Position numbers and translations under genes: made by a program
Notes under the pieces: model-generated
The model's input: only the letters and a program-made list of their open reading frames with translations
The model's database searches: none
What the model was told of the DNA's origin: nothing
Assembly: GCF_030381805.1 (NCBI RefSeq)
Contig: NZ_JAUDRH010000010.1
Location: forward strand, 62,001 to 126,000
DNA: 64,000 nt
Reading direction: 5' to 3'
DNA from: Chlorogloeopsis sp. ULAP01
GTDB lineage: Bacteria > Cyanobacteriota > Cyanobacteriia > Cyanobacteriales > Nostocaceae
Part shown: positions 59,478 to 64,000 of the stretch, piece after piece
Layout of the letters: every line of letters begins with the position of its first letter
Position numbering within the stretch: position 1 is the first letter of the stretch

Positions 59478-60173
59478 TTAAGTAACTTCCAGTGCCATAG
59501 CTACTGCTTTCTGGACGTGAAGTAACATAGTGTCAAATAATTTTGCGATCGTATCTTGTGGACGAATTAAGAGTGGCAGTTCTGTATTACCCAAGACAAT
59601 CGCTGTTGCTCCTGCCTCCTGCAAATTGTCAATAATACTCAACAGCTTTTGTCGAGAAGTTTCACGTATCTTTCCTAAGCAAAGTTCTTTATAGATGACG
59701 TGATGAATATAATTCATTGACTCAGGACTAGGAACTACTACACTAATGCCATAGGATGCAAAACGTTCCTTGTAAAAGTCTTGCTCCATCACGAAGCGTG
59801 TACCGAGCAGTCCTACAGAAGAAACACCTGACTCTACAATCTTTTCAGCCGTAGCATCTGCAATGTGTACTAAGGGAATTCCAACATTATTTTGTACTGC
59901 TGATGCTACCTTGTGCAATGTATTAGAAGCTATTAGGAAAAAATCTGCTCCTGCTTGCTCAATCTTTTGAACAACATTTATCAGTAAATCTGCTATATCA
60001 TCCCATCTTTCCTCATGTTCAAGTTGAATGATGGGATGAAAGTTTAGGCTATACATTAAAAGTTCAGCAGAGTGTTCAACACCCAACTTTGCTTTTACTT
60101 CCTGGTTGATCAGGCGATAGTATTCGGCAGACGATTCCCAACTGACGCCGCCAACTAACCCAATAGTTTTCAC
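59478..60173 (-). CDS. Aspartate/glutamate racemase-family protein lacking catalytic Cys
   Basis: The 231-residue protein has the family start MKTIGLVGGVSWESSAEYY and the overall YgeA-type pattern. At the two catalytic positions, however, it reads IASNTLH (Ser83, usually Cys or Thr) and VLGNTELP (Asn196, usually Cys). Without a second thiol the normal two-base racemisation should not work, so it may be an isomerase with another mechanism, a binding protein, or inactive. Its start overlaps the end of the UbiH-like gene by four bases, which implies coupled expression. Start ATG at 60173. Confidence 0.85.
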   Translation of the reverse strand: MKTIGLVGGVSWESSAEYYRLINQEVKAKLGVEHSAELLMYSLNFHPIIQLEHEERWDDIADLLINVVQKIEQAGADFFLIASNTLHKVASAVQNNVGIPLVHIADATAEKIVESGVSSVGLLGTRFVMEQDFYKERFASYGISVVVPSPESMNYIHHVIYKELCLGKIRETSRQKLLSIIDNLQEAGATAIVLGNTELPLLIRPQDTIAKLFDTMLLHVQKAVAMALEVT

Positions 60174-61456
60174 TGAGATACTTCCCTAAATAGTGAATAT
60201 TGCTGGGCTATTTTAGGAGTCTTCCCCTTCAAGCCAATCATTAACTTGAGAGTAAATACCTTGAGCAAAGGTAATCGCTGCATCATCCATAAACCCAAGC
60301 GACGAACTAATACTAAAGGCAAGAAATGATTGGAGAACATTCGATCTAGCAAGTCAGTAAAACCTAAAATAACCAAGTTTTCCCGCTTGCGCCAGCGTTC
60401 ATAGCGTTTGAGTACCTTCAGAGAGCCAATATCTTCACCGACTTGGTGTGCTTCTTGGATTACCTGAGCCAAAGCTGCTACATCTCGAATGCCTAAATTC
60501 AAACCTTGTCCGCCAACCGGATGACAATTGTGTGCTGCATCACCAACTAAAGCCAGTCGATGTCGGGCATAACGATCGCTTTGCATGAGTTGCACCTGAA
60601 AAATAAAGCGATCGCCCAGTAATTCCAGCTTGCCCATTTGATTGCCAAAACGACGGCTTAATTCACCTAAAAATTTTTCGTCATCCAAAGCACATAAAGC
60701 TTTGGCTTCTTGGTGGGGGGCTGTCCAGACAATTCGGCAACGGTTTCCCGGCAAAGGTAAAATTGCGAAAGGGCCACTAGACCAAAATTTTTCGTAAGCT
60801 GTGTGGTTGTGAGATTTCTCTGGTTTGACAAATGCTACAATACAAGATTGCCAATATTTCCAGCCGCGAGTTTTAATATCGGCTCCTTGACGAATCCGCG
60901 ATCGCGAACCATCGGCAGCTACGAGTAATTTGCTCTTGATTGTCTGCAATTGTTCTGCCACTTTAATTTCTATTGCTACCGCATCTTGCTGGTAATCGGT
61001 ACTAACTACTTCTGCGGGGCAAAGATAGGTGACATTGGGGCAATTTTGAACAAATTCCTGCAATGGATACAACAGTGCTTGATGTTCTGCCACATAGCCC
61101 AAATCTTTAGTACCTATATCAGCTGTTGCAAACTCCACCACATCTGGGTAGTCGGCATCAGAAAGGCGAACGCGACGGTAAACTTCAATTTGGGGCAATA
61201 TTTTTTCCCAAACTCCTATTCCTTGAAAAATCAGCGCTGAGAGCATATGCACGGCGTAGGCTTGTCCTTTGCACACCGCCGCTGATTCTACTTTTGCCTC
61301 CACTAAGAGCACGCTTAACCCGGAATCTTTCAAAGCTGAGGCGAGAGTTAAGCCAGCGATTCCGCCGCCGACTATAACTAAATCATAATCATATCCCTGC
61401 TTGTGTGGATCTGCTTGAGCAGGAGGAACAGGTTGTAAAAGCTGTGCTTGCGCCAT
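60170..61456 (-). CDS. UbiH/Coq6-family FAD-dependent hydroxylase
   Basis: The 428-residue protein has the dinucleotide loop VIVGGGIAGLTLASAL (about 28-43), the DG motif LVAADGSRSRIRQ and the GD motif LALVGDAAHNCHPVGGQGLNLGIRD, the latter in the form typical of UbiH/UbiF/Coq6. These enzymes hydroxylate quinone-ring precursors, so a role in plastoquinone or related synthesis is possible; not shown by sequence. The N-terminal 20 residues are a short extension. It overlaps the racemase-like gene by four bases. Confidence 0.88.
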   Translation of the reverse strand: MAQAQLLQPVPPAQADPHKQGYDYDLVIVGGGIAGLTLASALKDSGLSVLLVEAKVESAAVCKGQAYAVHMLSALIFQGIGVWEKILPQIEVYRRVRLSDADYPDVVEFATADIGTKDLGYVAEHQALLYPLQEFVQNCPNVTYLCPAEVVSTDYQQDAVAIEIKVAEQLQTIKSKLLVAADGSRSRIRQGADIKTRGWKYWQSCIVAFVKPEKSHNHTAYEKFWSSGPFAILPLPGNRCRIVWTAPHQEAKALCALDDEKFLGELSRRFGNQMGKLELLGDRFIFQVQLMQSDRYARHRLALVGDAAHNCHPVGGQGLNLGIRDVAALAQVIQEAHQVGEDIGSLKVLKRYERWRKRENLVILGFTDLLDRMFSNHFLPLVLVRRLGLWMMQRLPLLKVFTLKLMIGLKGKTPKIAQQYSLFREVSQ

Positions 61457-61565
61457 TGTTAAGAGAAATTACAGCATTTTAATTATTATTTTTACGCGAT
61501 CAGCTTGTGGAGGGCAAGCGTACTCAGAGGCAAGGGGGCAGAGGAGCAAGGTAGAACGGCTTCTG

Positions 61566-61982
61566 TTACTTGCGAATGAAGTTTTGTAAATCTTTTGAGT
61601 CTAAACTAATTCTCCACAAGCCTGCGAGGGGAGAGTCAGCCAGTTGAGGATTACCAATTATATTGTTGTCACGATCCAAACCAATACTAAAAATTCCACC
61701 CAAGGGAAACTGCCCTAATTTTCCAAAGCCTTCAATATTTTTTGGATCGGCGATCGCTCGCTGCTTCAACCGTATAGTTGTTTGCGAACCACCATCAAAA
61801 TAGATTGTGGCTCGATTATCCTTGAACCTTACCTGAACGTCGTAAACCCCACCAGTTGCGTAATAGTAAGCTTTGGCAGCGAGCTTTTTGCCATCTATAT
61901 TTCTGCCTTGATACTCGGCTGCCGTAGTGGGTTTAACTAGCATAAACAGGGCTGTAGCTAGAACTAACCCTAAAACTTTCAT
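61566..61982 (-). CDS. Secreted hypothetical protein
   Basis: The 138-residue protein has a signal peptide (hydrophobic core at 4-16, cleavage after TTAA at about 22), then a mature part of about 115 residues with alternating beta-strands (YDVQVRFKDNRATIYFDGG) and no cysteine. I know no function. Localisation to periplasm or lumen is likely. Start ATG at 61982. The neighbour upstream is 280 bases away and divergent; the hydroxylase operon lies downstream. Confidence 0.75.
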   Translation of the reverse strand: MKVLGLVLATALFMLVKPTTAAEYQGRNIDGKKLAAKAYYYATGGVYDVQVRFKDNRATIYFDGGSQTTIRLKQRAIADPKNIEGFGKLGQFPLGGIFSIGLDRDNNIIGNPQLADSPLAGLWRISLDSKDLQNFIRK

Positions 61983-62265
61983 AGTTACCCCAAGTTAAAG
62001 TTTAATCTAGCTATATTTTCTAGGGTAGAACGTAAGTTGATATATGTACTCCAACAAGAAGTTATATCAACATTCACTACTTCACAGTTCAAGTAAGCAG
62101 CATATTTGAATTATTGACTCCAGAATAGGGAAATTTGGCAGATATTTCTATAAATTACTACTTAAGAAAGGTAAGGTAACCTTACTTGCGATGGGTGTTA
62201 TAAATACTTATTACCCTGAATTATAGATTAAGAGTCATAGCAAAAACTTATAATTTCTGCAAACA

Positions 62266-62475
62266 GTGTTATCACCGTGGCAACTTCCACTCCCGTTGGA
62301 TGAGTACACAGCAAGCCGAGTTGTTGTCTACTTTTTATTCAACAGCAGATGGGTTCCAATCAAGTTCTGTACCTTATCTAAAGCAATTCAACTTTACTAT
62401 GAAGGATTGCGCTCAGGTGAAGAATTTTTTTTATTTCCCGATGGGGTAGATCCTAATGACTTCTACCCTCCTTAA
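62266..62475 (+). CDS. Small hypothetical protein
   Basis: The 69-residue protein (MLSPWQLPLPLDEYTASRVV...) has a beta-like centre (VVYFLFNSRWVPIKF), a helix (LSKAIQLYYEGLRSG) and an acidic, proline-containing end (PDGVDPNDFYPP). It has no signal peptide. It starts with GTG at 62266 without a clear ribosome-binding site. The ordered composition suggests a real gene; I do not know its function. It ends 27 bases before the convergent porin gene. Confidence 0.6.
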   Translation: MLSPWQLPLPLDEYTASRVVVYFLFNSRWVPIKFCTLSKAIQLYYEGLRSGEEFFLFPDGVDPNDFYPP

Positions 62476-62502
62476 GAATATGACAGAGTGATTACACCAA
62501 AG

Positions 62503-63825
62503 TTAAAAACTCCAGTTTAACTGCACTCCTACAATATCAACTTGATTTTCGTACTTTCCTGTGAGACTTCCTTCAGTTCTACTTGCTTGTTCAATTGAAC
62601 CATCATCAACAAACAAATGAGCATAGCCTACATCTATACTTAGAGAATCTGAAGGTTGATAGCTGGCACCCACAGCTAACCAAGTGCGATCGCTATCTGG
62701 AATGCGGGCAGTGCGATACTCATCTTTAACTGGAGTAGGATCATAAGCAATCCCAACCCGTAAAGTGAGTTGCTCCAAAACTTGATAGTTGAAGCCCAAA
62801 CCGACTCGGATCGTATCTCGCCAATTCTCTGGTTGTACTGTACTTGGTTGGGCTGGGTTATCATAGTCGATTTGCAGTTTATCAAAACGGCTCCAGTTTG
62901 TCCAAGTTACATCTCCCATCAAGGCAAATTTGGGAGAAACGTTTTGATAGATACTTAAAGAAAGTGTGTCAGGTAGTTTTAATTCTGCTTTGGCATCTGT
63001 ATCTGTGAATGCTCCACGCTGGGTAAGAGCGGCAGCAGCTGTAGGAACTGTAAAATCTGCTTCTCCTCTAAGTTGGTGAGTAATAGCAGAACGATACGCT
63101 AATCCAATCCGGGTGTTTTTGTCAGGTTTATAAAGAATACCCAGGTTATAGCCTAAGCTCCAATCGTTACCTTCCACTGTCACAAAACCATCGGCAGATT
63201 GGGGTTGTGTTGGCAATCCAGCACTCAGCCCAATTAATCCAAAATCAATCGCATTAGAAAGTTCTGCATTAGCGTATTGTAGATTCACGCCTGCACCGAT
63301 TGAAAGTTGATCGGTTAACTTTGCTGCGATCGCTGGGTTAACATTAATAGTTGTAAGCTGGGATTTTACTGCTTGATAACGTCCCACCCAATTTGATTCA
63401 TATTCTGTTGTCAGTGCAAATGGCACGTTTACACCAACACCAAGTTTAATGCGATCAGAAATACTCCAGTTTGCATATAAGTTCGGTACTACTGCGTTTA
63501 CGCCTGCATCCCCACCTTCACCTCCAGACAAGGGAGTACCATTAAATAATGATGAGCCTTGATTCTTAAAGCGGACTGTTGGTGCAATATAGAAAGCACC
63601 ACCTTGAACAGAACTACCTTCTAATTCAGTCAATCCTGCCGGATTGAAAAAGATTGTACTGGCATCATCTACTGCTGCCGCTCCTCCAGTAAAAGCATTA
63701 CCTAAACCTTTCACACTTTGTTCAGATAGGGCAAACCCAGAAGCTTGAGCAACTTGGGGATGAGAACAGACACTTAAAGCAATTGTTGGGAGTAGAAACC
63801 TAAATCGTAATTTTAAGCTTTGCAT
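62503..63825 (-). CDS. FadL/OmpP1-family outer-membrane transport protein
   Basis: From ATG 63825 the protein has 440 residues with a signal peptide (hydrophobic core at about 9-20, cleavage near QAS at 29). The mature part begins GFALSEQSVKGLGNAFTGGAA, with the DDASTIFFNPAGL motif, the hallmark of the FadL N-terminal hatch. About 14 beta-strands follow, ending with a C-terminal aromatic (GVQLNWSF). The family imports hydrophobic compounds such as fatty acids across the outer membrane. The frame extends to a TTG at 63870, but the ATG at 63825 gives the better signal peptide. Confidence 0.9.
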   Translation of the reverse strand: MQSLKLRFRFLLPTIALSVCSHPQVAQASGFALSEQSVKGLGNAFTGGAAAVDDASTIFFNPAGLTELEGSSVQGGAFYIAPTVRFKNQGSSLFNGTPLSGGEGGDAGVNAVVPNLYANWSISDRIKLGVGVNVPFALTTEYESNWVGRYQAVKSQLTTINVNPAIAAKLTDQLSIGAGVNLQYANAELSNAIDFGLIGLSAGLPTQPQSADGFVTVEGNDWSLGYNLGILYKPDKNTRIGLAYRSAITHQLRGEADFTVPTAAAALTQRGAFTDTDAKAELKLPDTLSLSIYQNVSPKFALMGDVTWTNWSRFDKLQIDYDNPAQPSTVQPENWRDTIRVGLGFNYQVLEQLTLRVGIAYDPTPVKDEYRTARIPDSDRTWLAVGASYQPSDSLSIDVGYAHLFVDDGSIEQASRTEGSLTGKYENQVDIVGVQLNWSF

Positions 63826-64000
63826 TTTAATTGCTGATTTCAAAAATTTTGTTTGCTTTTTGGCAAACAACGTTTTAGGTGATTTGATGGTGCAAAATTT
63901 AGCTGGTTGATAGCGGATTGTACCAGTTCTGGCGATTGGCTTTGACTTAAAGTATTATTTGTTCAAAATTAGTAAAGTGCTTGAGTGTAAACAACACAAG
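63826..64000. other. Upstream region of the FadL-type gene
   Basis: About 175 bases up to the window edge hold the promoter of the FadL-type gene. No other gene is visible, and the sequence is cut by the end of the window. Confidence 0.4.

Noticed and set aside
1..64000. Prophage, transposon, biosynthetic cluster or defence island
   Set aside because: No integrase, transposase, phage structural gene, polyketide or peptide synthetase, or Cas gene was found; almost all genes are housekeeping or conserved cyanobacterial genes.

Overview
The window comes from a filamentous, probably heterocyst-forming cyanobacterium of the Nostoc/Calothrix/Tolypothrix kind. Supporting signs are the photosynthetic gene set (petH with a CpcD-like linker domain, prk, ndhCKJ, rubA-ycf48-psbEFLJ, psaI), the frequent HIP1 octamer GCGATCGC, many heptameric tandem repeats (STRR) and small palindromic repeats between and inside genes, the cyanobacterial sufR-sufBCDS arrangement, and the group 3 sigma factor sigF near psbEFLJ. 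It is ordinary chromosome: I see no prophage, transposase, CRISPR array, rRNA or tRNA.

Layout. 1-4716: a secreted pentapeptide-repeat protein, a CAAD/CURT1-like thylakoid membrane protein, an SLH protein and homoserine dehydrogenase. 4915-9969: petH, prk and metK, for photosynthetic electron transfer, the Calvin cycle and S-adenosylmethionine. 10429-18117: a histidine kinase, then sufBCDS opposite its repressor gene sufR, with two SufR operators between them. 18249-21640: small and membrane proteins, YbjQ, and a TPR protein. 21936-26382: ndhCKJ, then rubA-ycf48-psbEFLJ facing psaI. 26536-33258: an 812-residue orphan, a PilP-like lipoprotein operon, sigF and a CNNM/CorC-type membrane protein. 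33561-43030: mfd, two Uma2 proteins, murD, glyS and a HAD phosphatase. 43240-53592: nagB, a 1280-residue hybrid kinase that overlaps a REC-GGDEF-EAL protein, ldpA, and a Ycf45-type R3H ATPase. 53799-63870: a small disordered protein, a CsaA-like protein, tatC, two FAD hydroxylases, a lytic transglycosylase, a racemase homologue and a FadL-type porin.

Links between genes. The suf cluster supplies Fe-S clusters to PSI, NDH-1 and LdpA. RubA and Ycf48 assist photosystem assembly next to cytochrome b559. The hybrid kinase and the GGDEF-EAL protein overlap by 4 bases and probably form one signalling pathway that ends in cyclic-di-GMP.

The most unusual feature is that intergenic-type repeats also lie in frame inside three conserved genes: mfd (about 18 residues), ldpA (about 30 residues) and the ATPase domain of the hybrid kinase (about 170 residues). 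Other points of interest are a racemase homologue without either catalytic thiol, a PilP-like lipoprotein beside sigF, and several strong palindromes upstream of genes.
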